Origin: Methanofollis sp. W23
GTDB taxonomy: Archaea > Halobacteriota > Methanomicrobia > Methanomicrobiales > Methanofollaceae
Length of the DNA stretch: 64,000 nt
Reading direction: 5' to 3'
Assembly (NCBI RefSeq): GCF_017875325.1
Contig: NZ_JAGGMN010000001.1
Span: forward strand, 1,880,140 to 1,944,139
Part shown: positions 26,551 to 35,665 of the stretch, piece by piece
How positions within the stretch are numbered: position 1 is the first letter of the stretch
Layout of the letters: the number at the start of each line of letters is the position of its first letter
Notes under the pieces: model-generated
Database searches by the model: none
What the model saw: only the letters and a program-made list of their open reading frames with translations
What the model was told of the DNA's origin: nothing
Program-made: the position numbers and the translations under genes

Positions 26551-27174
26551 CGGCCAGATCTGATTCTGGTCCTGATGGTCTATGGGTGCGGCACGCTCCT
26601 CGCGAGGGCGAGTGGTCGGGGATCACGGTCCGACGGGCGAGAGACAGGGGACCGCTGAATCCTGATCAGGGGAGGGTCACCTAATTTGGATCGGGCGTGT
26701 GGTCTCTCGTGCCAGTTTTCATGAGACGTGTACGTCTGTCCCCGCGCCGGGGGACTCCGCCCCCGGTCCCCCGGCGGATGGCGATTAGTCGGGGACCGCT
26801 GAATTCAGATCAGGGGAGGGGCATCTAATTTGGATCGCAAGGATGCCGCCCACGACCAATCTTCATAACAAGGGGCTCAGGGGCCGAAGGCCTGCGGTCC
26901 CCGTCGAAGTGCGTGGTGTTTTTGGACCACACACTCTTCAAGAAAAGTGTACGCCCGTCCCCGCGCCGGGGGTTCGCCGCCCCTAGACCCCGCCACATGA
27001 TTGACCAAGAACCGCAGAGCATCTGATCAGATGAGCGCCACCCTTTCTGGATCGGCCCACCTGCCATACCCCGCCAATCTTCACAATAGGGGGACCAGGG
27101 GCCGCAAGCCCCGTGGTCCCCGTCGCAGGGGTGATTTATCAGGGGGGTCCACCACCTGGTCTCCCTCAAACCTC
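26551..27174. repeat. First block of the 26.6-28.6 kb repeat set
   Basis: Contains units built of CGCGCCGGGGGACTCCGCC, CCCCGGCGGATGGCGA, GTCGGGGACCGCTGAA, GATCAGGGGAGGG and GGATCG, in that order. The clearest unit is about 26700-26880, with a partial one before (about 26600-26700) and a decayed one after (about 26945-27140). GC-rich palindromes (GCCGGGGG/CCCCCGGC) could form hairpins. No gene. Confidence 0.7.
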
Positions 27175-27726
27175 CTACACCCAGGTGATCCTTCCCGGCG
27201 CAAGCCAGAAGACCGAGTAGCCCGGAGTTACGGCAAGGACGGCGAGGACAAGGAGGGGGATGCCGAAGACCAGGACAAGCGCCAGGGCCGCCTCCCCTTT
27301 CGAGAACTCCTGGAGTTCCTGGAGCCCGAAATAGAGGATGACAAAAGACCAGAGGAACCCGACGAGGGCGATGCCCGGGATCCACCCGAGGAGCGCCGTC
27401 GGGGTCAACCCGAGGACGACCACCGTGAAGGTGCTGCCGACCCCGCTCCGCCCGCCCAGTCCATAGACGAAGAGATGGAGCCAGAACCCCCCGAGACAGA
27501 CGACCAGGATCGAGGAGATCGCCACCGGGAGGAGGATGTCGGGGGTGAACCCGGTCGTCATCGAGAGAAGGACGGTCATGAGCAGGTTGAAGACGACGAT
27601 CCCGAGGCCGTATACAAGGACCGTCCCTACACTCATCGCTCTCACCTCCTGAAAGGCCCCGGCAGGATGGGTGAGTGTTCGTATCATCAGACGAAGATAG
27701 GAGGTGCCATTCGTGGTCTGGTTCAT
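27175..27726 (-). CDS. Yip1-family membrane protein (copy 3, divergent)
   Basis: 183 residues from the ATG at 27726, which has a GTGAGG element 6 nt upstream. About five membrane segments. The Yip1-like features are RTLTHPAGAFQEV at the start, PTALLGWIPGIALVGFLWSF in the middle and LQELQEFSKGEAALALVLVF, matching positions in the copies at 9747 and 11733. A possible longer form from 27795 would add DRYQCKNCRSLGHDSC, a small zinc-ribbon-like element; the TATA-like box near 27806-27815 is too close for that start, so the shorter form is preferred. Flanked on both sides by repeat units. Function unknown. Confidence 0.8.
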   Translation of the reverse strand: MNQTTNGTSYLRLMIRTLTHPAGAFQEVRAMSVGTVLVYGLGIVVFNLLMTVLLSMTTGFTPDILLPVAISSILVVCLGGFWLHLFVYGLGGRSGVGSTFTVVVLGLTPTALLGWIPGIALVGFLWSFVILYFGLQELQEFSKGEAALALVLVFGIPLLVLAVLAVTPGYSVFWLAPGRITWV

Positions 27727-27831
27727 TTTTTTCCTCACTCGGATGCAAGAATCATGTCCCAAAGATCGGCAGTTCTTGCATTGGTAACGATCCATATAAT
27801 TGAGAATATATATGTCGATTGTGATCGGCAT

Positions 27832-28710
27832 TTCACTCGATCAGAGGGGAACGAGACGAGACGAGAGGGTCACATGGGTTAAGATCCAGGAGCCCTGTCT
27901 CGATGATATCGAGGCCATACCGGATTATCGTGGCGGCGGCCCGTGCATGCTCGCGCCGGGGACGCCGCCCTCGACCAATCTCCATGACAGGGGGCTCTGG
28001 GGCCGACAGGCCTACAGTCCCCGTCGAAGTGCGTGGTGTTTTTGTATCACCCACTCTTCAAGAAAAGTGTACGTCTGTCCCCGCGCCGGGGGACTCCGCC
28101 CCCGGGCCCCCGGCGGATGGCGAGGGGTCGGGGATCGCTGAAGGTCGGATCAGGGGAGGGCCGTCTGGTTTTGATCGAGCGTGTGGTCTCTCGTGCCAGT
28201 CTTCATGAGACGTGTGTGGTCATCTCGCCGGGGGACTCTGCCCCCGGATCCCCGGCGGAGGGCGATGGGTCGAGGGTCGTTGAAGTCGGATCAGGTGAGG
28301 GTCGTCTGGTTTGGATCGGGGTGTGGTCCCTCGTGCCAGTCTTCATAAGACGTGTGTGGTCATCTAGGGACCGCTGAAGATCGGATCAGATGGGTTTCAT
28401 CCATTCTGATCGCGGGGATGCCGCCCACGACCAATCTTCATACCGAAATGCGAGCATCTCGCGCCGGGGGACTTCGCACCCCCGGACCCCCGGCGGATGG
28501 CGATGGGTCGGGAACCGCTGAAGATCGGATCTGGCGGGGGTCGTCTGGGTTTGATCGCGGGGATGCCGCCACCGACCAATCTTCACGAGAAACGGCCTGC
28601 GGTCCCGGTCGTCAGGCGATCACAAAACCGACGACGAAGAGAACCCCCGCATCCCCCCCACCCCCCGAAAATTCTCCACCGGCTCCACCGGCATATCGCA
28701 TCTTTCAAGA
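27832..28710. repeat. Second block of the 26.6-28.6 kb repeat set
   Basis: Units about 150 nt long follow one another at about 28060-28215, 28216-28370 and 28440-28600, with shorter pieces at 27940-28060 and 28370-28440. They share CGCCGGGGGACTC, CCCCGGCGGATGGCGATGGG, GATCGGATCAG, GCCACCGACCAATCTTCA and TCTTCATGAGACGTGTG. No frame is conserved across units, so no gene. A TATA-like CATATCGC at about 28691 serves the radical-SAM gene. Confidence 0.75.
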
Positions 28711-28734
28711 GTGTGGCAACCGATAGATCAGACA

Positions 28735-30048
28735 ATGAAAACCGTGGTCATCTCCCCTGAGATCGCCACCTATGGCGCCATGCTCATCGGCGGAGTGGTG
28801 CGGGACGCCGGACACGAGGTCCGGCTCTCGACCGCCCTCGCCGCCGGCGACGCCGGGGCGGTGCTCCTCAGCCTGTACTCGACGCAACATCTCATGGACC
28901 CTCGCGTGAAGGAGTTCGTCGCCTCGGTGCGAGAGGCGGGGAAGCCCTGCTATGTCGGCGGCCCGGTCTCGGCCTACCCTGAGTACGTGCTCGGCGAACT
29001 CGCCCCCGACGCCGTGGTCGTGGGCGAAGGGGAGGAGACGGTGCCGCGCCTCCTCGAAGACGGGGTCGGCCCAGACCTGCCAGGGATCGCCTACCTCGAC
29101 GCCGACGGCACCCCGGTGCTGACCCCGCCGGCACCCCCGGCGCCGGTGCAGCACCGCTCGCTCCCCCTCATCCCGCCGACCATCGGACAGCAGTCGGTGC
29201 GGGGGGCGAACGTGTATATCGAGACCCACCGCGGGTGCACCGGGGCCTGCACCTTCTGCCAGGTCCCGCGGTTCTTCGGGCGCGAGATCAGGAGCCGCGA
29301 CCTCGACGAGGTGCGGGCCGAAGTGCGGGCGTTCAAGGAGATGGGCGCCCGCCGGATCTCGGTCTCGGGCGGGACCGGGTCGCTGTACGGCTACGACGGG
29401 GAGACGATCAACAACGACGCCGTCATCGCCCTCCTCGAAGTCCTTGCCGAGGAGTTCGGGCCAAAGAACGTCTCGGCCCCTGACATCAGGGTGGACGCCC
29501 TCACCGACGAGGTGCTGGAGGCGATCAGGAAGTACACCATCGGCTGGCTCTTCTTCGGGTTCGAGTCAGGGAGCGATTCCGTGCTCAAACAGATGGGCAA
29601 GGGGGTGAGTGTCAAGCAGATGCACGAAGCGGTCGAGTGGTCACGCCAGCACGGGCTCAAGGTCGCCGGGTGCTTCATCGTCGGGTATCCGACCGAGACC
29701 ATCGAGGACTACGAGGCGACGAAGGCGTTCATCGAGGAGGAGATGCTCGACGACGTCTTCATCTCGGTCGCCGAACCCATCCCCCGCACCCCGCTCGCCG
29801 ACCTCGTCCTGCGCACGCCGCACGACGAGAACCCGGTCTATCTCCCGCACACCGGGGAGTACCACGCCCTCCATCTCACCGAGGCCGAGGCCCGCTACTT
29901 CGACCTCTCGATGCATGCCGACATGTACAAGCCCCTCCTGCACGTGGTCACCGACGAGGTCTTCAATGGCTATCTCGCCGAGGCGAAGACGCAGGGCGAG
30001 GACGTCCGGCGGGCGACGGGGTTGATCGAGCAGTACGACGGTGCGTAA
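28735..30048 (+). CDS. B12-binding-domain radical SAM protein
   Basis: 437 residues. The N-terminal ~130 residues form a cobalamin-binding-like Rossmann domain without an obvious DxHxxG. The radical-SAM site is [11 protein letters not shown] (CX3CX2C, about residue 168). Barrel motifs [14 protein letters not shown] and [16 protein letters not shown] follow, then [17 protein letters not shown]. The layout matches uncharacterised methanogen B12/radical-SAM families of the MJ_0865/MJ_1487 kind; the exact family is not certain and the substrate is unknown. The ATG at 28735 ([10 protein letters not shown]) is chosen as a leaderless start; an in-frame upstream start is at 28711. The macrodomain gene follows after 5 nt. 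Confidence 0.85.
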   Translation: MKTVVISPEIATYGAMLIGGVVRDAGHEVRLSTALAAGDAGAVLLSLYSTQHLMDPRVKEFVASVREAGKPCYVGGPVSAYPEYVLGELAPDAVVVGEGEETVPRLLEDGVGPDLPGIAYLDADGTPVLTPPAPPAPVQHRSLPLIPPTIGQQSVRGANVYIETHRGCTGACTFCQVPRFFGREIRSRDLDEVRAEVRAFKEMGARRISVSGGTGSLYGYDGETINNDAVIALLEVLAEEFGPKNVSAPDIRVDALTDEVLEAIRKYTIGWLFFGFESGSDSVLKQMGKGVSVKQMHEAVEWSRQHGLKVAGCFIVGYPTETIEDYEATKAFIEEEMLDDVFISVAEPIPRTPLADLVLRTPHDENPVYLPHTGEYHALHLTEAEARYFDLSMHADMYKPLLHVVTDEVFNGYLAEAKTQGEDVRRATGLIEQYDGA

Positions 30049-30053
30049 AACTG

Positions 30054-30608
30054 ATGACCGGCGAACGGATCACCGTCCTCAGAACCGACATCACGACCCT
30101 CGAGGTCGACGTGATCGTGAACGCCGCGAACACCAGTCTCCTCGGCGGCGGCGGGGTGGACGGCGCGATCCACCGGGCCGCCGGGCCAGGACTCGACGAG
30201 GAGTGCCGGGCGCTCGGGGGGTGTCGGACCGGCGAGGCGAAGGTGACCGGGGGCCACTGTCTCCCGGCAAAGTGGGTGGTCCACACCGTCGGCCCGGTCT
30301 GGCGGGGCGGGGAGCGGGGCGAGGACGACCTCCTCGCCTCGTGCTACCGCCGCTCCCTTGAGGAGGCAGTGCGCCTCGGGGCACGGACGATCGCCTTCCC
30401 CGCGATCTCGACCGGGGCCTACGGGTTCCCGGCAGAACGGGCGGCCCAGATCGCGGTGCAGACGGTGCGGGCCTTTCTTGCGGCGCACCCCGACGACGCC
30501 CCCGAGGTCTTCCTGGTGGCATACTCACCCGCCGCCGAGGAGGTGCTGAGGGCGGCGGTCGAGAGAGAGGGAGAGAGGGGGCACATTATTATCATTAATG
30601 ATCTATAA
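30054..30608 (+). CDS. Macrodomain protein (ADP-ribose deacetylase/hydrolase type)
   Basis: 184 residues, a single macrodomain. [18 protein letters not shown] (about 23-40) is the ADP-ribose-binding loop with the asparagine and glycine run of the MacroD/YmdB class. [10 protein letters not shown] (about 122-131) is the second binding loop. Enzymes of this class remove ADP-ribose from proteins or hydrolyse O-acetyl-ADP-ribose. It starts 5 nt after the radical-SAM stop and ends 12 nt before the NYN gene, suggesting one transcript or a tight cluster. Confidence 0.93.
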   Translation: MTGERITVLRTDITTLEVDVIVNAANTSLLGGGGVDGAIHRAAGPGLDEECRALGGCRTGEAKVTGGHCLPAKWVVHTVGPVWRGGERGEDDLLASCYRRSLEEAVRLGARTIAFPAISTGAYGFPAERAAQIAVQTVRAFLAAHPDDAPEVFLVAYSPAAEEVLRAAVEREGERGHIIIINDL

Positions 30609-30620
30609 TGCAATTTCAAT

Positions 30621-31145
30621 ATGGAAAAAGTATGTATATTCATCGACGGCAGCAATTTTTATCACGGGCTGCGCCATAACCTCGGCAGGACGGCCATCAA
30701 TTTCCATTATCTCGGGCAGAAGTTGTGCGACAGGAGAAAACTGGTCCGCACCTATTATTACAACGCACCCCTCGACCGCGAGGACAACGAAGAAGCCTAC
30801 AAGGCCCAGCAGCGCTTCTTCGACTCGCTCAGGTCCACGCCCTACATTGAGATCAAACTCGGCCGCATGGTCCAGAGGAACGGGTTCAAGATCGAGAAGG
30901 GCGTCGACGTCTTCCTTGCCGTCGACATGCTCAGGTTCGCCTACACCGACGTCTACGACACCGCCGTCCTGGTGAGCGGGGACGGGGACTTCGTCTCGGT
31001 GGTGAACGCCGTCAAAGACCTCGGAAAACATGTCGAGAACGTCCAGTTCCAGTCAGGGTGGTCGGCGCACCTGAGCGAGTGCTGCGACCTCAGCACGGTC
31101 CTCGACGAGGAGTATCTTGAGGGGTGTTTCATGGAGTATCGGTGA
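30621..31145 (+). CDS. NYN-domain (LabA/DUF88-like) predicted ribonuclease
   Basis: 174 residues. Conserved acidic residues of the NYN/PIN-like fold are visible: FIDGSNFYHG (about 7-16), KGVDVFLAVDML (about 93-104) and VSGDGDFVSVV (about 118-128). NYN proteins are metal-dependent RNases or RNA-processing factors. The AT-rich spacer before the ATG (ATGATCTATAATGC) could hold a second promoter. Followed by repeat DNA. The link with the macrodomain neighbour suggests RNA or ADP-ribose metabolism, but this is inference from position. Confidence 0.88.
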   Translation: MEKVCIFIDGSNFYHGLRHNLGRTAINFHYLGQKLCDRRKLVRTYYYNAPLDREDNEEAYKAQQRFFDSLRSTPYIEIKLGRMVQRNGFKIEKGVDVFLAVDMLRFAYTDVYDTAVLVSGDGDFVSVVNAVKDLGKHVENVQFQSGWSAHLSECCDLSTVLDEEYLEGCFMEYR

Positions 31146-31485
31146 AGGGGGGGCGGCACTTCGTCATCACGGACCGATCTCCGCCTTCCCGACCCGACCC
31201 TCTCGCCATCCCGGGGGTCCGGGCGGCACTCGCCCCCGGCGAATGGATGGGGGGAAGGCGTGAGGATCAGGCGTGCCGCCCCCAGTTCGGAGAAAATTTT
31301 CTGCCGTCTCGCGCCGGGGGAGACCCCCGGACCCCCCACGATGAGGAGGGGCGGGGACGGCGATGGATTAAGGTCTCCACCAGTTTTGCTGTCTTGAAAA
31401 AGAGCGATCAAGCGACGAGAAATGGTCATCCCATATGCGTGAGGCGCCCTCTCGCCTCATGCAAAATTCTACACAGCAAAAAAAA
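31146..31485. repeat. Repeat DNA and RNR terminator
   Basis: About 31285-31445 shares the CACCAGTT.TGCTGTCTTGAAA / CGACGAGAAA / CATCCCATATGCGTGAGG module with 35515-35600 and, inverted, 6905-6965. The A-run at 31477-31485 is a T8 tract on the minus strand just after the RNR stop and is a likely terminator. No gene. Confidence 0.55.
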
Positions 31486-34400
31486 TTAGTTGCACCCGCT
31501 CCACCCGCAGTTCTTGCAGGTACCCTGGTTGCACCCCTCGCCGAAATCGAGTTCTGCCCCGCACTCAGGACAGAGATTCTTCTTCTTCGTCCCGGCGCCG
31601 CCGACCTCGGTAATCGTCCAGTTGTCGAGGGTGGCGATCGTCTGCCTGGACGCCGCAAGGTCGATGCACTTGCCGACGACGTCCGCACACGAAAGCCCCT
31701 CGGCCTCCGGGTTCTTGAGGGCGGCGATGCAGTTGACCTTCGCGAACTGTTTGACAAACTTCTGGTACGGCACCCCGTTCTGGAGCCCGGTCGAGATGGA
31801 CCGGCCAAGGGCGTTGGAGTTCGCCTCGCACCCGCCGCTCCCCACCGTCCTGATGAAGACCTCCCAGGGTTTGCCGTCCATGAGATTGACCGTGATGTAC
31901 AACCGGCAACACCCAGACTGGCCAAGATAAGTCTTGCCCGCGAGTTCTTTCGGACGCTGGGTCACTACCTTCACTTCCTTCTCGGCCGCCGGTTTCTTCT
32001 CCTTGAGGGCAAGGACCACGTCCTCGCGGCTTCCCGTCCGGTAGATGGTCATCCCCTTGATCCCGCTCTTCCATGCCATCATGACCGCCTCGGCGATCTC
32101 CTCGCGGGTGGCGGCGTTGGGCATGTTGATCGTCTTGGAGATGGAGGCGTGGACATGCTTCTGGAAGACCGCCTGCATCCGCACATGGTCGCGCCAGTCG
32201 ATGTCGAGCGCCGTCCTGAAGAGGTGCCTGAACGAGGCCGGGAGCCAGGCGACGTCGCGGATGGTGCCGGTCTCGTGGACGTGCTCGATCGCCTCCTTCA
32301 CCTTCGCCTCCTCCTCCTCGGGCGGGAGGCCCATCCCGCCGACGACCCGGCGGAGTTCGGCCTCGAAGATCGGGTGGAGGATCATGAAGGTCTTGCCGAC
32401 AGTGTTCTTGCGGGTGTAGGCATAGGAGAAGACCGGTTCGACCCCGCTCGAACACCCGGCCAGGAGGGAGATGGTCCCGGTCGGGGCGATGGTGGTGAGG
32501 GCGGCGTTGCGCATCTCAGAGTCGCCCCAGACACTCCCCTCGAACGCCGGGAAGGTGCCCTTCTCGCCGGCGAGGACGTGCGACTCCTCGATCGCCGTCT
32601 CGTTCACGAGGGCCATCACCTCTTCGCAGACCCCCCGGCCCTCGTCAGAGTCGTAGGGCATGCCGAGCATCAGCAGGGCGTCGTGGACCCCCATCAGCCC
32701 GAGCCCGATCTTTCTCGTCTTCCTGGTCGCCTCGCCGATCTGCGGGATCGGGAAGACGTTCTCGTCGATGACGGCGTCCAGGAACCGCACGGCCATCCTG
32801 GTCATCTTTTTCAGCCCGGCCTCGTCGACCGCCCCGTCCTTCACGAACTTTGCCAGGTTGATCGAGCCCAACACACAGGACTCGAAGGGGAGGAGTGGCT
32901 GTTCGCCGCAGTTGTGGGCCACAAACCCGTTGGCGTCGAAGGCGTTCACGCCCGGCACCTGGACGTCGTAGACCGCTTCGGTCCCGTCGGCGGCGACCGA
33001 GGCGACGGTCGCGACATACCGTTCTCTCTTCAGGTTCCGGGAATATTTCGCAAGGAGGGCGTCGAGTCTGGCGGCCTTCTCTTCGTCCCTGAACCCGACG
33101 CGCTCCCTGAAGGTGAGGAGGTTCTCGCCGCTGACGGCCAGGTCGTACTGGCTCTTCACGGCGTACGTCTTCAGGCCGCCCTTGCCGTCAGGGAGACGGC
33201 GGTGGCCTGCGGCACGGCGCCGGTAGATCGTGCTCCTCACACCCATGCGGAGGAGCATCCGCTGGGCGGCGAGAAGGAGCGAGCGGTCGCTCTGGGAGAG
33301 CCTGACACTGACGCCCTTTGCAGGCGTGCCCTGCACCGAGCCGTCGGCGTCGAAGAGTCCGGCAAGGAACCCGCGGTAGCCGGCCGAGGAGGCCTGCTCG
33401 ATCGCCGGGGTGATCCCCTTGGCGCCTGGGGCCATCCCCATCGCCTCGGCAAGGTCGCGGACGGCCGAGAGTTTGAGCCTGGACTCGTCCCTTCCGTCCA
33501 CCGGGAACCATCCCGAGAAGTCGGCGCGGTGGTCGAGCGTCCTGGCACAGGTCTCGGCATGGGCCATCACCGACCCGGCGCCGGCGTTCGCCGACCAGAC
33601 CGAGAGGACGGCGGCGTCTTTCTTGAGCGTGCCGTCGCCGACGAGCATTCCGAGGAGGTAGCCCTGCTCCTCGGTGAGGGCGCCGTCCCACGCGGCACAC
33701 GCCCGGTGGTCGTGGAGGAGGAGGCGGTCGCCGGGGGAGAGGTCGCCGGCCCGCACCCACTCGGTCTCGGTCCTGGAGCGGGTCAGGGACGCAACCCGGC
33801 AGACCGGGTGGTCGGGGGTGAGGCTGAGGTGATATCCCTCGCGGGTGCAGAGGCGGAGCACCGCCCTGGTCCCGGTCTGGAAGAACCCTTCTGGCCCCGA
33901 GGAGGCGGGGGTGCCGCAGACCACGGCGTCGAACCGGCGCCCGATGAGGTCGGCGACCTGGCGCGGGCCTTCGGTGGTCATCACCCAGGTGTCGGCGGTG
34001 ACGCAGGGGTTCGTGGTCTCGATAGGGCCGAGGTGGGGAGCCGGGTTCTTCCGGTTGATCTCGTCGTAGAAGAGCACGCCGGGCTCGCCGTTTTTCCAGA
34101 TACCATCGATGATCCCGTTCCAGATCTCGCCGACCGTGATCTCTTCGCCAGAGTAGGGGTGGGTGATCCAGACTTTGTTGAACTGCCCTGACTCCACGAA
34201 CTCCATGAACCGGTCATTGACCATCACCGAGATGTTGAAGTTCGAGAGGTCGCCCTCGACCTTCTTGGCATGGATGAACCGCATGATGTCGGGGTGCCAG
34301 ACATTGAGGATGCCCATGTTCGCACCCCGCCGCCGCCCGCCCTGTTTGATGACGTCGGTGGCGGCGTTGAAGACTTTCATGAACGAGATCGGGCCTGAGG

Positions 34401-34764
34401 CCACGCCGTCGGTGGACTGGACCGGGGCGCCTTCGGGGCGGAGTTGGGAGAAGTTGTAGCCGGTGCCCCCGCCGCTCTTGTGGATGAGCGCCCCCCATTC
34501 GAGGGCATGGAAGATCTCGGGGATGGAGTCGCCGACCGGGAGAGTGAAACAGGCCGAAAGTTGGCCGATCTCGGTGCCGGCGTTCATCAACGTGGGAGAG
34601 TTCGGGAGAAAGGAGAGGGAGCGCATGGCTTCAAAAAATTCTTCGCGTTCGGCGTCGTCCTTGCCGAGCGCGGAGGAGACTCTCCTGCAGATATCTTCAA
34701 AGGTTTTTTCACCCTTGCGGAGGTAACGGGCCGCAAGGATACTGTCAACAACTGAATCGGTCAT
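31486..34764 (-). CDS. nrdJ: Adenosylcobalamin-dependent (class II) ribonucleotide reductase with intein
   Basis: 1092 residues including a 365-residue intein; the spliced enzyme is about 727 residues. It reduces ribonucleotides to deoxyribonucleotides using B12. Visible features are SFLPNSPTLMNAGTEIGQLS, then ACFTLPVGDS, GGGTGYNFS near the start, and the active-site NPCGEQ formed after splicing, with FESCVLGS following. SLLAGCSSGVEPVFS and the PTGTIS loop come later. A C-terminal zinc-ribbon reads CPECGAEL ... CKNCGWSGCN. The TATA-like TTATTTTATGG at about 34776-34787 sits close to the start. Stand-alone gene; the T8 tract after the stop (31477-31485) is a likely terminator. Confidence 0.96.
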   Translation of the reverse strand: MTDSVVDSILAARYLRKGEKTFEDICRRVSSALGKDDAEREEFFEAMRSLSFLPNSPTLMNAGTEIGQLSACFTLPVGDSIPEIFHALEWGALIHKSGGGTGYNFSQLRPEGAPVQSTDGVASGPISFMKVFNAATDVIKQGGRRRGANMGILNVWHPDIMRFIHAKKVEGDLSNFNISVMVNDRFMEFVESGQFNKVWITHPYSGEEITVGEIWNGIIDGIWKNGEPGVLFYDEINRKNPAPHLGPIETTNPCVTADTWVMTTEGPRQVADLIGRRFDAVVCGTPASSGPEGFFQTGTRAVLRLCTREGYHLSLTPDHPVCRVASLTRSRTETEWVRAGDLSPGDRLLLHDHRACAAWDGALTEEQGYLLGMLVGDGTLKKDAAVLSVWSANAGAGSVMAHAETCARTLDHRADFSGWFPVDGRDESRLKLSAVRDLAEAMGMAPGAKGITPAIEQASSAGYRGFLAGLFDADGSVQGTPAKGVSVRLSQSDRSLLLAAQRMLLRMGVRSTIYRRRAAGHRRLPDGKGGLKTYAVKSQYDLAVSGENLLTFRERVGFRDEEKAARLDALLAKYSRNLKRERYVATVASVAADGTEAVYDVQVPGVNAFDANGFVAHNCGEQPLLPFESCVLGSINLAKFVKDGAVDEAGLKKMTRMAVRFLDAVIDENVFPIPQIGEATRKTRKIGLGLMGVHDALLMLGMPYDSDEGRGVCEEVMALVNETAIEESHVLAGEKGTFPAFEGSVWGDSEMRNAALTTIAPTGTISLLAGCSSGVEPVFSYAYTRKNTVGKTFMILHPIFEAELRRVVGGMGLPPEEEEAKVKEAIEHVHETGTIRDVAWLPASFRHLFRTALDIDWRDHVRMQAVFQKHVHASISKTINMPNAATREEIAEAVMMAWKSGIKGMTIYRTGSREDVVLALKEKKPAAEKEVKVVTQRPKELAGKTYLGQSGCCRLYITVNLMDGKPWEVFIRTVGSGGCEANSNALGRSISTGLQNGVPYQKFVKQFAKVNCIAALKNPEAEGLSCADVVGKCIDLAASRQTIATLDNWTITEVGGAGTKKKNLCPECGAELDFGEGCNQGTCKNCGWSGCN
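32911..34005 (-). other. Intein with LAGLIDADG endonuclease inside nrdJ
   Basis: 365 residues from C1 (CVTADTWVMTTEGPRQ, block A) to the final HN before Cys+1 (NAFDANGFVAHN, blocks F/G). Block B is LTPDHPV. The homing-endonuclease motifs LLGMLVGDGTL and FLAGLFDADGSVQ carry the expected acidic residues, so it may be active. By comparison with known RNRs the insertion lies at the NP/C-GEQ junction, so the Cys+1 that takes part in splicing is also the catalytic thiyl-radical cysteine. Confidence 0.96.
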
Positions 34765-35665
34765 TGTGGTGCACCATAAAATAAGAGTCGGAAGCTCTTC
34801 TCTACATCAGATCGGCGTAGAAGATAATACTATTTTCATCGGCATACTGTCAGGGTCTGCTCTGGCCTGGAACAATTTCTTCGTTAGGTGAAGAGAGAAA
34901 AACAACGAAAGAAACTGGAATATGGAGACCGAATGAGAGAGGAGCGCCCTCATCATGGAGACCACAGGGGAAAGACGAGGAGACGAGGTCAGCCCGAACT
35001 CTCCTGCCCTACCGTCGCAAGAGAGCGATGGATGACGGCTGAGAGATCGTCACCACTTCCTGGCGTGAACGCGGCTCACCTGCCTTCCTCCATCGTCAGG
35101 CGAGGAGGAACAGAGAGGTGGCCGCGGCGACACGATAGGTCAAAACCCCTCGTTATGTTCATCGATTGTGTCTTCCCGTCCCCATCGTCATCCTGGGGGT
35201 CAGGGCGGCACAATCAATGACCATGAAGAGCGCACTGCCATCCACCGCGTATCTTCGGGCGGGGAGTTTGGGGGGCGGCGAGCCCCCGCCAGAGAGAGAC
35301 ATCTGGAGGGTTTACCATGAAAATGATCCAGAAGATCCTCTCTTCAAGTTTGCATGGGAGTTTGAACTCGTCATATCACGTTGAAGCCAATACACAGAGG
35401 ATAGAAAATTCTTCTCATGGATCGGCCGCCCCCATCGACGAGATTTCCCTGCCATCTTGCGCCGGGGGGAAACCCCCCGGACCCCCCACAGACCGAAGAT
35501 AGGCGGGGGCGGCGATGGAACGAAGTCTCCACCAGTTCTCCTGTCTTGAAAAGAGAGAGAGCAAGTGACGAGAAATTTTCATCCCGTATGCTTGAGCCCA
35601 GGGCTCATGCCCGATTCTACAGAGCCGAACTACAGATATTCTCTCAGAAGAAGGGGGAGCACAGG
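34765..35665. repeat. Long intergenic region with repeats
   Basis: 34765-34900 is AT-richer and holds the nrdJ promoter. About 34900-35215 shows no gene. About 35217-35300 carries a CCATGAAGAGCGCACTGCCA / GGGGGGCGGCGAGCCCCCGCC module. About 35300-35610 is the inverted counterpart of about 6905-7190. The end marker TTCTACAGAGCC is at 35617-35628. Confidence 0.65.

Noticed and set aside
26551-28640. Second CRISPR-like array
   Set aside because: Units are unequal in length, contain internal palindromes and lack unique equal-sized spacers.
31435-34191. 918-codon frame antisense to nrdJ
   Set aside because: Shadow of the RNR reading frame; no start signals and low-complexity composition.
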